From the NCBI GenBank assembly GCA_902825945.1, contig CADECY010000023.1, positions 1 to 57,716 of the forward strand: a stretch of 57,716 nt of DNA, given 5' to 3'. Shown here in pieces: positions 34,553 to 43,264 of this stretch. The notes beneath the pieces are model-generated. The model worked only from the letters and a program-made list of their open reading frames with translations. It had not been told where the DNA came from and made no database searches. This stretch comes from an uncultured Acidobacteriota bacterium. GTDB lineage: Bacteria > Acidobacteriota > Terriglobia > Bryobacterales > Bryobacteraceae. The translations under genes were made by a program, and so were the position numbers. How positions within the stretch are numbered: position 1 is the stretch's first letter; each line of letters starts with the position of its first letter.

Positions 34553-35592
34553 CAGTACTTCACGCGGACCCACTTCTTCGACTTCATCGAATCGTACCCC
34601 GCATCGAGAATGCAGTTCACGACATAGCCATCTTCGTAGGTCTCGCGCGGCTCGCGCCCGTCGCGCGCGCACTCGACGAAGTGGCGCATCTCGGCCTGAT
34701 AGCCGTATGCGAATGCTTCCTCGGGAAGGGGACGAGTCCAGCCGAAATCGAGATCGGCTTTCTCGATCACGTATCCGGAAGACTTGCCGGTGAACGAAGT
34801 GATGGGCGTTCCGCGCGTCACGTCAGTAAAGATCGAACCCTCCGAGCCGTGGATTTCGTTGCGCAGGTCGAGCCCGCCCTTCGTAGTCCAACTCAGCTCG
34901 CAGTGGCCGATTCCGCCGCTTTCGAACTTCAAGACCAGCAGTGCGTTGTCTTCGCCCTTCGTCTTCTTCCCGTGGACCAAATTGTCGCCCCACGCCATGA
35001 CTTCGACGACCTTGTTCTCTTTTCCATGGAAGTAGCGAGCCGCCTCGATACAGTGGCAAGCGAGGTCGTTCATCGCGCCGCCGCCCGTCTTTTCGACATC
35101 CCAGAAGTGCGGCGAGTGGGGCCCGCTGTGCGACTCGCGCGAGCGGACCCACAAAACGCGGCCGATACCGCCCGCTTCGATCGTCTCGCGCGCTTTGACG
35201 ACGCACGGCGAGAAGACCTCGGTCTCCGCGTATCCGTGCATCGCGCCGGACTTGCGCGCGGCGTCGAGCATCCGTTTCGCCTCGCGCCGGTTCCGCGCGA
35301 GCGGCTTGGTGCACACTTGGTGCCTCTTACGCGAAGCAAGGTCCACCGCCGCGCGTTCATGTTCTTCGTTGGGAAGCGCGATGATGAACAGATCGATCCC
35401 GGCGCGGTTCAACGCATCCGGAAACGAGGTGGTGGATTCTGGGATGGACCAGCGCTTCGCGAATTCGCTGGCCCGCTTCTTCGAGCGAGAGTAGTTCACC
35501 ACGACTTGATGGCCGTTGACGTTGGCCAGTCCCTGCATGTAGAACTCGGCGACGAAGCCCGAGCCGAGCATCGCGATGTTGACGGTCTTCAT
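34552..35592 (-). CDS. Gfo/Idh/MocA-family oxidoreductase (cytoplasmic)
   Basis: A 346-aa NAD(P)-dependent dehydrogenase without signal peptide. NIAMLGSGFVAEFYMQGL is the cofactor site, and IALPNEEHERAAVDL and CTKPLARNRREAKRML hold the family's KP dyad, with Thr instead of the usual Glu before it. C-terminal features are GGGAMNDLACHCIEAARYF (catalytic His/Asp region) and EGSIFTDVTRGTPI. This type oxidises sugars or inositols. It starts 7 nt after the SIS-domain gene and its stop overlaps the SDR start (TGATG), so it belongs to the same operon. Confidence 0.92.
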   Translation of the reverse strand: MKTVNIAMLGSGFVAEFYMQGLANVNGHQVVVNYSRSKKRASEFAKRWSIPESTTSFPDALNRAGIDLFIIALPNEEHERAAVDLASRKRHQVCTKPLARNRREAKRMLDAARKSGAMHGYAETEVFSPCVVKARETIEAGGIGRVLWVRSRESHSGPHSPHFWDVEKTGGGAMNDLACHCIEAARYFHGKENKVVEVMAWGDNLVHGKKTKGEDNALLVLKFESGGIGHCELSWTTKGGLDLRNEIHGSEGSIFTDVTRGTPITSFTGKSSGYVIEKADLDFGWTRPLPEEAFAYGYQAEMRHFVECARDGREPRETYEDGYVVNCILDAGYDSMKSKKWVRVKY

Positions 35593-35599
35593 GTTTCCA

Positions 35600-36370
35600 C
35601 TATTGGAACAGATGCGCGAGGCTGGTGCGATAGCCTTCGTAGAAGCGCTCGAGTTGCTCTTCGGCGCTCGTGTTGCCGATGAACTGATGGCTCGGCAGAA
35701 GCACGGGCTTGACGCCGCGCGAAAGCAAACGTTCGGCTGTTTCGCAGCGCAGCATGTTGATGATCATCGAGCCGGTGACGGTGGACGTGGGTCCTGTGCG
35801 CCACTCGAGTCCGTCGAGTTCGAGCACGCAGTCGCCGGGCGGGCATTGATTGTCGAGCACCACGTCGGCGTGATCGATCAGTTTGGTTCCGGAGGAGTGC
35901 GCGGCGGGCGAGTTCTCACAGTGCTTGCGTGAAACCATCCCAATCACCTTCAAGCCCCTGCGCCGGGCGCCCGCCGCCATCTCGACAATCACCGGCCGGA
36001 TGCCGCTTGTCGAGATCACGATGAAGGCATCGTGCGGTCCGAAGTGGAAGCCGCGCAGGATCTGCTCGGCGTAGCCCTCGAACTTCTCGAGATGGAGAGG
36101 CGCGCGAAGTCCATTGGCTCCGATGATGTTCGCGTGGTTCGAAAGCGCGAGTTCCACCAGCGCGAAGAAGCCCACGAAGCAACCCTGGCGCGGCGTCATC
36201 TCCTCGCACATCATTCGTGAATGTCCGTTGCCGAACAGGAAGACGAGCCCGCCGTGCGAGATCGACTCGGCGCAGATCCCGGCCGCCTTTTCGATATTCG
36301 CCAGCTCTCGTTCGCGCACCTGTTGAACCAGCGCGATCGTCTTGTCGAAGTAGTCTGCTGCCGCTCCCAC
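35600..36370 (-). CDS. SIS-domain sugar isomerase-like protein
   Basis: A 256-aa protein of the sugar-isomerase (SIS) fold, in the UPF0309-like group. VFLFGNGHSRMMCEEMTPRQG matches that group's FGxGHSxxLAEExFxRxGG signature, and DAFIVISTSGIRPVIVEMA is the phosphate-loop SIS motif. The C-terminal region has GSMIINMLRCETAERLLSRG. It likely isomerises or binds a phosphorylated sugar or amino sugar. The GTG at 36370 is inside the upstream TAG (TAGTG), which both fixes the start and couples it to the PQQ propeller gene. Confidence 0.85.
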   Translation of the reverse strand: MGAAADYFDKTIALVQQVRERELANIEKAAGICAESISHGGLVFLFGNGHSRMMCEEMTPRQGCFVGFFALVELALSNHANIIGANGLRAPLHLEKFEGYAEQILRGFHFGPHDAFIVISTSGIRPVIVEMAAGARRRGLKVIGMVSRKHCENSPAAHSSGTKLIDHADVVLDNQCPPGDCVLELDGLEWRTGPTSTVTGSMIINMLRCETAERLLSRGVKPVLLPSHQFIGNTSAEEQLERFYEGYRTSLAHLFQ

Positions 36371-37791
36371 TACCGGGCTCCGATCTTGAAGGCTGCCATT
36401 TCGCGGGTGTTGCGCACGTAGACGACGCCCGCCGAAATGGCCGGGTAAGCCCACGTCTTGCCGCTGATTGCGTCGAACCTGGCGACTTCCTCGTGCTTGT
36501 CAGGTGTTGCCTTCACGAGCGCGAGCTCGCCTTGCTCCGAGATCACCACGAGATGTCCGCCCGCGAGCAGAATCTGTCCATAGCCGTAACGCCCGCCTTT
36601 CCACTTCTGCTCGCCCGTTTCGGCGTTGATGCAGGCGAGAATGCCCTCGTCGAGCCCATAGATGTTGCCTTGGTAGAGCACCGAAGAGTTGAACTTGTTC
36701 TTCATCTTCGTGTTCTGCCAGATGGTCTTGGTCTTGAACTTGTCGCCATCCGGTGTCAGTTCTACCAGGGCGGCGCCGTGCCCATAGCCCGCCGAAATGA
36801 AGAAGCGGTTCGGATGCGTGATGATCGGCTGCGCGGCGTTGATGTTGTATTCCGTGACCCAGGGGAAATCCCAGAGCAGCTTTCCTTCCTCGATCGTGAG
36901 CCCCATCGCGCGCTGGGCGCTGACGATGATCAACTGGCGCTTGCCTGCGATCGTCGCGACCATTGGCGAGGTGTACGACTGCTCGTCATCCTGCGAGCCC
37001 CACAGGAGCTTGCCCGTCATCTTGTCGAGCGCGACGATGCTCTTGCCGCGCCCGCCCGGCAGTACGATGAGCTTGCCGTCAACCACGAGCGGCGAATGCG
37101 AAACCGCCCAGGTGATGTTCTGGGCGCCGTATTCCTTCAAGATGTTCTGATTCCAGATCAGCTTGCCCGTGAGCGCGTCGAGGCAGCGAAGCTCACCTTC
37201 GGCGCCGATCGCATAGACGCGGTTCTCATCGACAACCGGCGTGGCGCGCGGGCCTTCGCCTCCCATCGATTCGTCGAACCGCGTGGTCCACTTGTCCGTC
37301 CACTTCTCCTTGCCTGTCGCGATGTCGTACGCCGCGACGGCCTCGTCATTGCGGCGCTGCTCGATCGTGTAGGCCAGCCCGTGCGCGACGACGAACGCGG
37401 CCCACCCGCCGCCGACCGGCTGCTTCCAAAGCCGCTGCAGTCCGCTCGAGGGCCACTGCGTCAGGATCGGCGACTCGTCATAGATGCCGAGGCGATTCGG
37501 CCCGCGAAAGTCGGACCAGTAGTTGCTTCCAGCCGCAGCAGGCGCGACGGGCACGGGAGCCGATGCGGCTTCGACCGTGGCGGGCTCGGCCGGCTTGGGA
37601 GCCTCCGCTGGTTGCGTGCCGCGGCTCTCCTCGAGCTTCTTGTAGTGCGTCTCGCGATCATCCTTGAACTCGACGATCGTCGGGACGCCTGCTCCAGAGA
37701 GAGTCAGATTGAGGCCGAAGAACTGAACGAGAATCGCGACCACCCCGAGGGTGCCCACGAAGCCCCACAGTACGATCCGTTTTGCATTCAT
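36370..37791 (-). CDS. membrane-anchored PQQ-like beta-propeller protein
   Basis: A 473-aa protein whose N-terminus is a membrane anchor (RIVLWGFVGTLGVVAILVQFF) followed by a Pro/Ala-rich linker (about residues 58-90). The propeller domain starts with NYWSDFRGPNRLGIYDE and shows repeating blade ends (TGKEKWTDKW, TGKLIWNQN, TGKLLWGSQ, TGEQKWKGG). There is no obvious catalytic site, so a periplasmic binding or assembly role is more likely than a quinoprotein enzyme. As first gene of the operon it shares a 47-bp promoter region with the divergent 2-hydroxyacid dehydrogenase gene. Confidence 0.85.
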   Translation of the reverse strand: MNAKRIVLWGFVGTLGVVAILVQFFGLNLTLSGAGVPTIVEFKDDRETHYKKLEESRGTQPAEAPKPAEPATVEAASAPVPVAPAAAGSNYWSDFRGPNRLGIYDESPILTQWPSSGLQRLWKQPVGGGWAAFVVAHGLAYTIEQRRNDEAVAAYDIATGKEKWTDKWTTRFDESMGGEGPRATPVVDENRVYAIGAEGELRCLDALTGKLIWNQNILKEYGAQNITWAVSHSPLVVDGKLIVLPGGRGKSIVALDKMTGKLLWGSQDDEQSYTSPMVATIAGKRQLIIVSAQRAMGLTIEEGKLLWDFPWVTEYNINAAQPIITHPNRFFISAGYGHGAALVELTPDGDKFKTKTIWQNTKMKNKFNSSVLYQGNIYGLDEGILACINAETGEQKWKGGRYGYGQILLAGGHLVVISEQGELALVKATPDKHEEVARFDAISGKTWAYPAISAGVVYVRNTREMAAFKIGAR

Positions 37792-37838
37792 ATTTCCCTA
37801 TTCTCCTATATGGTGGGATACTGACTGATCGGAAACCG

Positions 37839-38810
37839 ATGCATATCGTCTTGATGGGGAAGATGGCCTCCTGGTGCCACGAAGAACTACTGAAGCGGAT
37901 GGAGGTTTCACACGAGTTCACGCTGATCCGCGATCCGAGGCGGCTCGACGATTTCGCCGGCGCGCTCGCAACGGCCGAAGTGATCGTCGGTTGGCCGCTG
38001 ACGCAAGCCGTGATCGAGCGCTGCCCGAAGCTGCGGCTGATTCAAGCCTCGGGCGCCGGCGTGGATGGGATGAACCTCGATCTCGTGCCCGCGGGAGTTC
38101 GCGTCGCCAATACGTTCCATCACGAAGTGGCGATCGCCGAGTACGTGATCATGGCGATGTTGATTCTCGCTCGCCGTGCCGCGGAATATGACGCACGCCT
38201 GCGCGCGGGAAAGTGGGACGGAAGTTGCATCTGGGGCGAGACGCCCGTGCTTCACGAGCTTTCCGGACAGACTCTGCTGCTGATCGGGCTCGGACACATC
38301 GCTCGCGAAACCGCGGAACGCGCGCGCGCGTTCGGGATGCGGATCATCGGTGCGTCGCGTAACCCGGCACGCTCGGATCCGTATGACCGCGTGATTCCGT
38401 TCGCCGGCTGGGAGTCCGCGCTGTCGGAAGCAGACTGGGTGGTGCCCTGTTGTCCTTTGACACCGGAAACCACCGGACTCATCGGCGCGGCGCAGATCGC
38501 CCGCATGAAGTCCACTGCGCACCTGATCAACATGACGCGCGGAAAGGTGCTCGACGAGCTCCCGGTATTCGAAGCCTTGCGCGATCGCCGGATCGCCGGC
38601 GCGGCGATCGATGTCTGGTATCGCTATCCCGCCGACCCTGAGGAGACGTGCCTGCCTTCGAGTCTGCCGTTTCACGAGTTGCCGAACGTGCTCTTGTCAC
38701 CACACAATTCGGCGTGGACCATGCGGACGATCATGGGGCGGGTGGGCGATATCGCGGAGAATCTCAACCGGCTGGCGCGTGGCGAGGATTTGCGGAACGT
38801 GCTGCGATAG
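37839..38810 (+). CDS. D-2-hydroxyacid dehydrogenase family protein
   Basis: A 323-aa NAD(P)-dependent dehydrogenase of the D-isomer-specific 2-hydroxyacid type. LLLIGLGHIARETAERARAFGM is the cofactor loop (GxGxxA type). Catalytic Arg sits in LINMTRGKVLDELP, the Glu/Asp position is in GAAIDVWYRYP, and the His is in LLSPHNSAWT. The closing TIMGRVGDIAENLNRLARGE segment is standard. It resembles members acting on glyoxylate, hydroxypyruvate or sugar acids, which would suit the divergent sugar operon. The start at 37839 is preferred; the frame is open 19 codons further up into the shared promoter region. Confidence 0.92.
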   Translation: MHIVLMGKMASWCHEELLKRMEVSHEFTLIRDPRRLDDFAGALATAEVIVGWPLTQAVIERCPKLRLIQASGAGVDGMNLDLVPAGVRVANTFHHEVAIAEYVIMAMLILARRAAEYDARLRAGKWDGSCIWGETPVLHELSGQTLLLIGLGHIARETAERARAFGMRIIGASRNPARSDPYDRVIPFAGWESALSEADWVVPCCPLTPETTGLIGAAQIARMKSTAHLINMTRGKVLDELPVFEALRDRRIAGAAIDVWYRYPADPEETCLPSSLPFHELPNVLLSPHNSAWTMRTIMGRVGDIAENLNRLARGEDLRNVLR

Positions 38811-38816
38811 AGTTGA

Positions 38817-38837
38817 CACGGCCATGTGGTGGCCGTG
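38817..38837 (+). terminator. hairpin after the 2-hydroxyacid dehydrogenase gene
   Basis: Perfect 8-bp stem CACGGCCA/TGGCCGTG with loop TGTGG, starting 6 nt past the stop. No T-run follows. The remaining gap to 39029 shows no gene. Confidence 0.5.
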
Positions 38838-39029
38838 AATTCGCATGGCCGCGTGAGACTGAAACGTGGCACCAGGAAACAGCGTAGAACGTTTGGGAAC
38901 CGGGGGCTCTCATGCCGTGGCGAATGTGTCTAGCGGCGCCGGGCGAGCGCCGAAGGCTCGAACGCCGGATCAGTTGGCCGGACGGCAGGAGGATAAACCC
39001 GGATCGTTCGCGCCCGGCGGCCAAACCCG

Positions 39030-41186
39030 TCACGCAACCGGCGGTTCGTCCTGATTCGCGATCACGAATCGCAGCAACTTCTCCCAGTCGCGCACCAAGT
39101 CCGTGTGAGAATAGAGCCGGTCGTCCTGCCAGTCATCGTTGATGTAGACCTTCGGCGTGTCCGCCGTGCGGTCCTTCTGCATCCAGTTGTTGCCCGCGCT
39201 GGTTCCGTCAGTCCGCGGCTCGACGTTCACGTAGTCTGGCCGGTTGGCCGCCCAGTAGAAGCAGGCGCACTCACGATAGTCGTTTTGCCACGGCGCACAT
39301 AGGCTCTGTGTGAGCGCACCGGGCTCGGCGAGTTCACGCGCCACCACCGCCGTTCCTTCTTCGAACATCGGACGCAAGCGCAATGATCGAGTCAACGTAC
39401 GCTTGCCATCGAGCGATTGGAACACGCATTCCACCATTCCGCCCGCGTGTCCATGCAGAACCCCAGCCAAAGCGTTCGACCACTCGAGCGCCATCCGGCT
39501 GCTTCCGAAAGCGTCTTGGAGTGGACCGGTCACACCGTTCTCCGCCGGACCCGTTACCGGCGCTGTCATTTCCACGCCTGCCACGGAGAGCAGCAGCATT
39601 CCCTTCAATTCCTCGAATCCGGCATTCGCCTCCAGGACGAAGTTGAGTGATTCGTGCAGTTCCACTCCAGTGAGAATCCGCTTCCACAAGTTGCGGGCGT
39701 CCATCTCGAGACCGGGATAGGCGTTCGAAATCGCCGTATCGGGCTTGCTGTTCGGCGGGTTGCCGGCGGCCCGGTAATCCAACTGCGCGGCGAGATTTAG
39801 CGGAGAGATCCGGGCGGTGGGTTCCGAACTCGAGGCATCAGCTCCCTTTTGGGCAATGTAGTTGGCCACCGCCTTCACCTTGCTCACCTGCCGGCGTGTC
39901 AACGCCAAGTGACGCCCGTCCGCATTTCGCATCATGCCCGGCATCTTCCGGCGTCCCGCATCCGTGAGGTCTCCCACCTTGTCGTATTCGCGGAGCACGC
40001 CCGCAAACCATGCGAGAGATCCGCTTTCGAGCGCCAGCAACACGCGCTCATGGCGCGAACGAATCGCCAGCGAATCGGCAACGACCGGATCGAAGATGGG
40101 CTCGGACATGCGACCGTAGTCGAGCCGGTCCATTCGCGCCATGCCCACGCCACGCGTGGTCCCAGCTTTGTTCATCTGGCCGGTGTTCATCAGCCGCACG
40201 GTCTCGAGCGCCCGCCGCACTATGTCGCGCACAGCTTCCACCTCATCGCCGCTCGCGGCGACATCGGGACCGAGCAACGCCTGCTCGAGTTCATCCGCCA
40301 CGGTTCGAACAGGCTTGCTATCGGGCGCGAACGTGGGCGGCCCCGCGGCCACGCGCGCAAATGCCCGCAATGTTCCGCCGCCAGTCGAGAGTGTTGCCTC
40401 CACGATTCCGTCGCACTCGTCATCTACGTAGCCGTAGCTGACGTGCAAGCTTCCCTGATCGAAACCCGCGAAAATATTGGCGGGATTCGTCAGCTTGCGC
40501 CCATCGTAGTCGTTAGGGGGCGTGTCCGAGGTTTCCGAATAGCCGCGCCAGCGTCCCTTGTCGCCATCGTAGACCGGACGGACCACGTTCGGATCCCCCG
40601 GATCGGTGGACGTACCGTAGACCTTGCCATGAGCGGGCGTAAAGCGCAGCCGGAATTCCGGATGTTGCGCGGATGGCCGCACGAACTGAACCGAACCCAA
40701 GTGCACCGATTCACCCTGGATGAAGTTGGCGCAAGTTCCGTTCAGCGGATGGGACGCGTGGTCGCGAATCGGACCAGCGGCGGCTTCGATGCGATCGTTC
40801 GGATCTCCTGTGCGCCGGAAAATCTTGATGTTGCCCACCGCGGCGTTCCATTCGACCGCGCTCGCGCCGAGTCCATTGGCGGCTAGCAGATCGAGCGTGA
40901 GCGGAACCCAATCCTCGCTCTGGTCCATACGCGCCCAGATTTCGAAGAACGGTGCCACGGGCTTGATGCGGCCCTGACGGTCGCGAAACTGTACCGTGGA
41001 CGCCGCGGGCTTCGCGGTCAGTTCACCATCGGGCGAGATCGAAAGCGATTCCGCTCCCACGATCTTGCGGGGAGCCACGGCGTCCGGAATCGCCAGCTCG
41101 TAGTTGTCCAAAGGTTCGGGCGACGAGCCGAGCCGTGCCAACGCGAGAGGAGGAAAAATGCGAATGTCTTGGATCGCCATGTTCAT
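39030..41186 (-). CDS. LodA/GoxA-like protein (CTQ-dependent oxidase family, tentative)
   Basis: A 718-aa protein, close to the length of LodA-type L-lysine/glycine oxidases (about 700-730 aa), which carry a cysteine-tryptophyl-quinone (CTQ) cofactor formed by modification of Cys and Trp. The N-terminal domain fits the family: IRIFPPLALARLGSSPEPL, FRDRQGRIKPVAPFFEIW and VEWNAAVGNIKIF resemble the LodA N-domain blocks. The C-terminal CAPWQNDYRECACFYW is the likely CTQ region, but I could not confirm both cofactor residues. The usual flavoprotein maturation partner (LodB) is absent. The ATG at 41186 overlaps the ferritin-like stop (ATGA). Confidence 0.6.
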   Translation of the reverse strand: MNMAIQDIRIFPPLALARLGSSPEPLDNYELAIPDAVAPRKIVGAESLSISPDGELTAKPAASTVQFRDRQGRIKPVAPFFEIWARMDQSEDWVPLTLDLLAANGLGASAVEWNAAVGNIKIFRRTGDPNDRIEAAAGPIRDHASHPLNGTCANFIQGESVHLGSVQFVRPSAQHPEFRLRFTPAHGKVYGTSTDPGDPNVVRPVYDGDKGRWRGYSETSDTPPNDYDGRKLTNPANIFAGFDQGSLHVSYGYVDDECDGIVEATLSTGGGTLRAFARVAAGPPTFAPDSKPVRTVADELEQALLGPDVAASGDEVEAVRDIVRRALETVRLMNTGQMNKAGTTRGVGMARMDRLDYGRMSEPIFDPVVADSLAIRSRHERVLLALESGSLAWFAGVLREYDKVGDLTDAGRRKMPGMMRNADGRHLALTRRQVSKVKAVANYIAQKGADASSSEPTARISPLNLAAQLDYRAAGNPPNSKPDTAISNAYPGLEMDARNLWKRILTGVELHESLNFVLEANAGFEELKGMLLLSVAGVEMTAPVTGPAENGVTGPLQDAFGSSRMALEWSNALAGVLHGHAGGMVECVFQSLDGKRTLTRSLRLRPMFEEGTAVVARELAEPGALTQSLCAPWQNDYRECACFYWAANRPDYVNVEPRTDGTSAGNNWMQKDRTADTPKVYINDDWQDDRLYSHTDLVRDWEKLLRFVIANQDEPPVA

Positions 41187-42565
41187 GCCCCCACCAGTGC
41201 GGTCGCTTGCCGCAAGCTGTTTTGATCGGCCGTGCGGAGCGCGCGAAGATAGCGCTCGTTGCCCGCACCCGCGCCGATCATGCGGTCCACCAGATCGATC
41301 GACGCCGTCAGGTTGTCGCGGTGCGTTCGCCACCTGTCCACGTTTCTCACGGGTAGCGACAGCGTGTAGGGCATTTCGAACGGTGGTCCAGCCCGGAGGC
41401 TCGATCCGGGCGCCAGGGGCATTGCCATCAGGATCTCCGAAAGCGACCGCAGGTTGTACATTTCGCCGAACGCCCAAGAAATCAGCGCGCCGCGGGGGGA
41501 GTTCGCGCCCTCGAGTCCTTCGACGTGGAACGAGTGCTGGAGAAAGGCGAGCAACATCCGGTAACGCTGATTGGCGAGCACGGCCCAAGGCTCCGCCTCT
41601 CCCGCAATCCGCCGTGCTGGATCTTTCACGCGCTGATTCGTGGTGGGGTTCGATGCGGCGTTGCGCGAAGGGGACCAGTCGCCGGGCTCGGGGAAGTTGC
41701 GATAGATGGAGAGGAACTTGCCGAAGTGCGAATCCATCAGCTCGTCCGGCATGGAGGAACCCTCGCCTTGCTGGGCGACCAAGGCGATGGCATTCAAGGC
41801 GGTGGTGCGATCTTTCGCAGTCTCGATCAGGATGTCAGTCTGACCGAGGCCCCACGCGCTCGCGTCCGCCTGATACGGCAGGCTGGCGGCCTGAATGTCC
41901 ACGGTGGCGATGAACGGATGCAGATCAGAGGGATTGACCGGGCCCTGCACCATCGGGCCCGCGGTAAAGAGAGTCGTGATGCGGTCATAGATCAGACCCA
42001 CGCGATTCACCGAGAGCGATGCCGAATGACCGACGCGTTCGCGGATCGCCTGAATCTCCGCCCGCAATCCGAGCTTCTCGAGCGTGTCGTCCGAAGGCGA
42101 TTCGGCCAGAACATATTTACCGAGACTGGTCTTGGTCAGCGGTTCGAGTTCGAACGGAAACGGCCACAACTCCTCGTCGATGATCGGGTAATCCTCACGC
42201 TCGAAGCAGAGCGGGCCGCCGATGAGCGTGAGCATGTTCTGAACGGTGGCCAGGTGCCCCATCTCCTCGCGTGCGATTTGTGCAATGAGGCCACGCCAAC
42301 TGCTGACGAGAGTACGCTTCGCTTCATCGGGCTGATCGAGGTTGAGGGAATACGCGCCGTAGAGGTATTGCACCATCAGCGCGTGTTCCACCTCGGCACC
42401 CACGTGCATCAGCGCGATCGCTTCGTCCCGTGGCGCCGAGGGGACGTCGAGCGAGCAGGCCGGGGCATAGCTCGGTGGCTGATCCAGTCTCGCCAACGCA
42501 AGCCTGGACCGTGAGCCGGTCTCCGTAGCGTCCCATCTGATTCTCGAACGCAATCGACTGGACAT
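41183..42565 (-). CDS. ferritin-like diiron domain protein (VioB-type N-domain)
   Basis: A 460-aa protein whose N-terminal half is a ferritin-like four-helix bundle. Iron-binding helices are visible: EVEHALMVQYLYGAYSL (E58, H61) and AREEMGHLATVQNML (E101, H104), with later helices around FLQHSFHVEG. This resembles the ferritin-like domain of VioB/StaD/RebD, which couple amino-acid imines in violacein and indolocarbazole synthesis. The remaining half (about 200-460) is helical with no known motif. It is tightly paired with the LodA-like gene, so a joint oxidative reaction on an amine or amino acid is plausible but unproven. Confidence 0.65.
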   Translation of the reverse strand: MSSRLRSRIRWDATETGSRSRLALARLDQPPSYAPACSLDVPSAPRDEAIALMHVGAEVEHALMVQYLYGAYSLNLDQPDEAKRTLVSSWRGLIAQIAREEMGHLATVQNMLTLIGGPLCFEREDYPIIDEELWPFPFELEPLTKTSLGKYVLAESPSDDTLEKLGLRAEIQAIRERVGHSASLSVNRVGLIYDRITTLFTAGPMVQGPVNPSDLHPFIATVDIQAASLPYQADASAWGLGQTDILIETAKDRTTALNAIALVAQQGEGSSMPDELMDSHFGKFLSIYRNFPEPGDWSPSRNAASNPTTNQRVKDPARRIAGEAEPWAVLANQRYRMLLAFLQHSFHVEGLEGANSPRGALISWAFGEMYNLRSLSEILMAMPLAPGSSLRAGPPFEMPYTLSLPVRNVDRWRTHRDNLTASIDLVDRMIGAGAGNERYLRALRTADQNSLRQATALVGA

Positions 42566-42808
42566 GGTCGCGCCGCCTCCTATGCGGACAATGTCGTTCG
42601 ATTATATACGGCTCTCGCCGGTCAGGGTTAGGGCGTGGCGAGACAGAACGTACAGAGACGATTCTCATCGGCCAAGGGCTACATGACCCGCTCGCGACAC
42701 CGGGCGATGAATCCGGCAGTGCGGCCAAGAACGCCGCCGCGTTCGAGGGTCCGCAGGACTGCCCCGACAGGGGAGAACCGACGCCGAGTGACCGACCGAT
42801 GAAGCCGG

Positions 42809-43125
42809 CTACGTCAGGCTGGCTTCGCGGCGGATGGCCTCTTCGGCTGCAGCGGAGGCCGGGTGGAACAGGTGCGGCAACTTGGCAACCGGGCCGCAGC
42901 TTCGCAACGTTCGAATATCGACGACAAATGGTCCGGCAGTTCCGGAACTGAGTGGCATGGCTCTTGCCCGGCGGCTCAGACAAGTCGAGGCCATCGGCGA
43001 GGAACGTCTCGCTGCTGCTGATTGAAGTGCCTGCGCCGAGCCAACTTCGAAGCGTTGCTTCCGGCAGGCGAAGGTAGTGAGCGGCTTCGGCTACCGTGTA
43101 CGCCGGTACGAGACGGGTCCAAACT
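42809..43125 (-). pseudogene. broken gene with DUF433-type helix-turn-helix N-terminus
   Basis: A minus-strand frame reads VPAYTVAEAAHYLRLPEATLRSW, which closely resembles the start of DUF433/VapB45-type antitoxins. A few codons later the expected continuation is lost, and a second frame (RAMPLSSGTAGPFVVDIRTL ... AEEAIRREASLT) carries the only other coding-like stretch, ending at 42809. No single frame joins them, so a frameshift or rearrangement has probably broken the gene. The remaining gap from 42566 to 42808 holds no clear feature. Debris next to a tRNA gene fits past insertion events. Confidence 0.4.
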
Positions 43126-43153
43126 CGTGTTTTGACCCAAGGTCCTTCTAAAA

Positions 43154-43231
43154 TGGTCGGGCCGCCGGGATTTGAACCCGGGACCTCTTGCACCCCAAGC
43201 AAGCGCGCTAGCCAGGCTGCGCCACGGCCCG
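43154..43231 (-). tRNA. tRNA-Pro (anticodon GGG)
   Basis: Complete 78-nt cloverleaf with encoded CCA. Acceptor arms CGGGCCG/CGGCCCG pair perfectly, with discriminator A. The anticodon arm CTTGC-TTGGGGT-GCAAG gives anticodon GGG (Pro). The T arm holds GGGTTCAAATCCC. It has no encoded integrase beside it, but gene debris lies downstream (lower coordinates). Confidence 0.95.
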
Positions 43232-43264
43232 ATCGATTCACTGGAACTCTACCAGTCTACCGCA

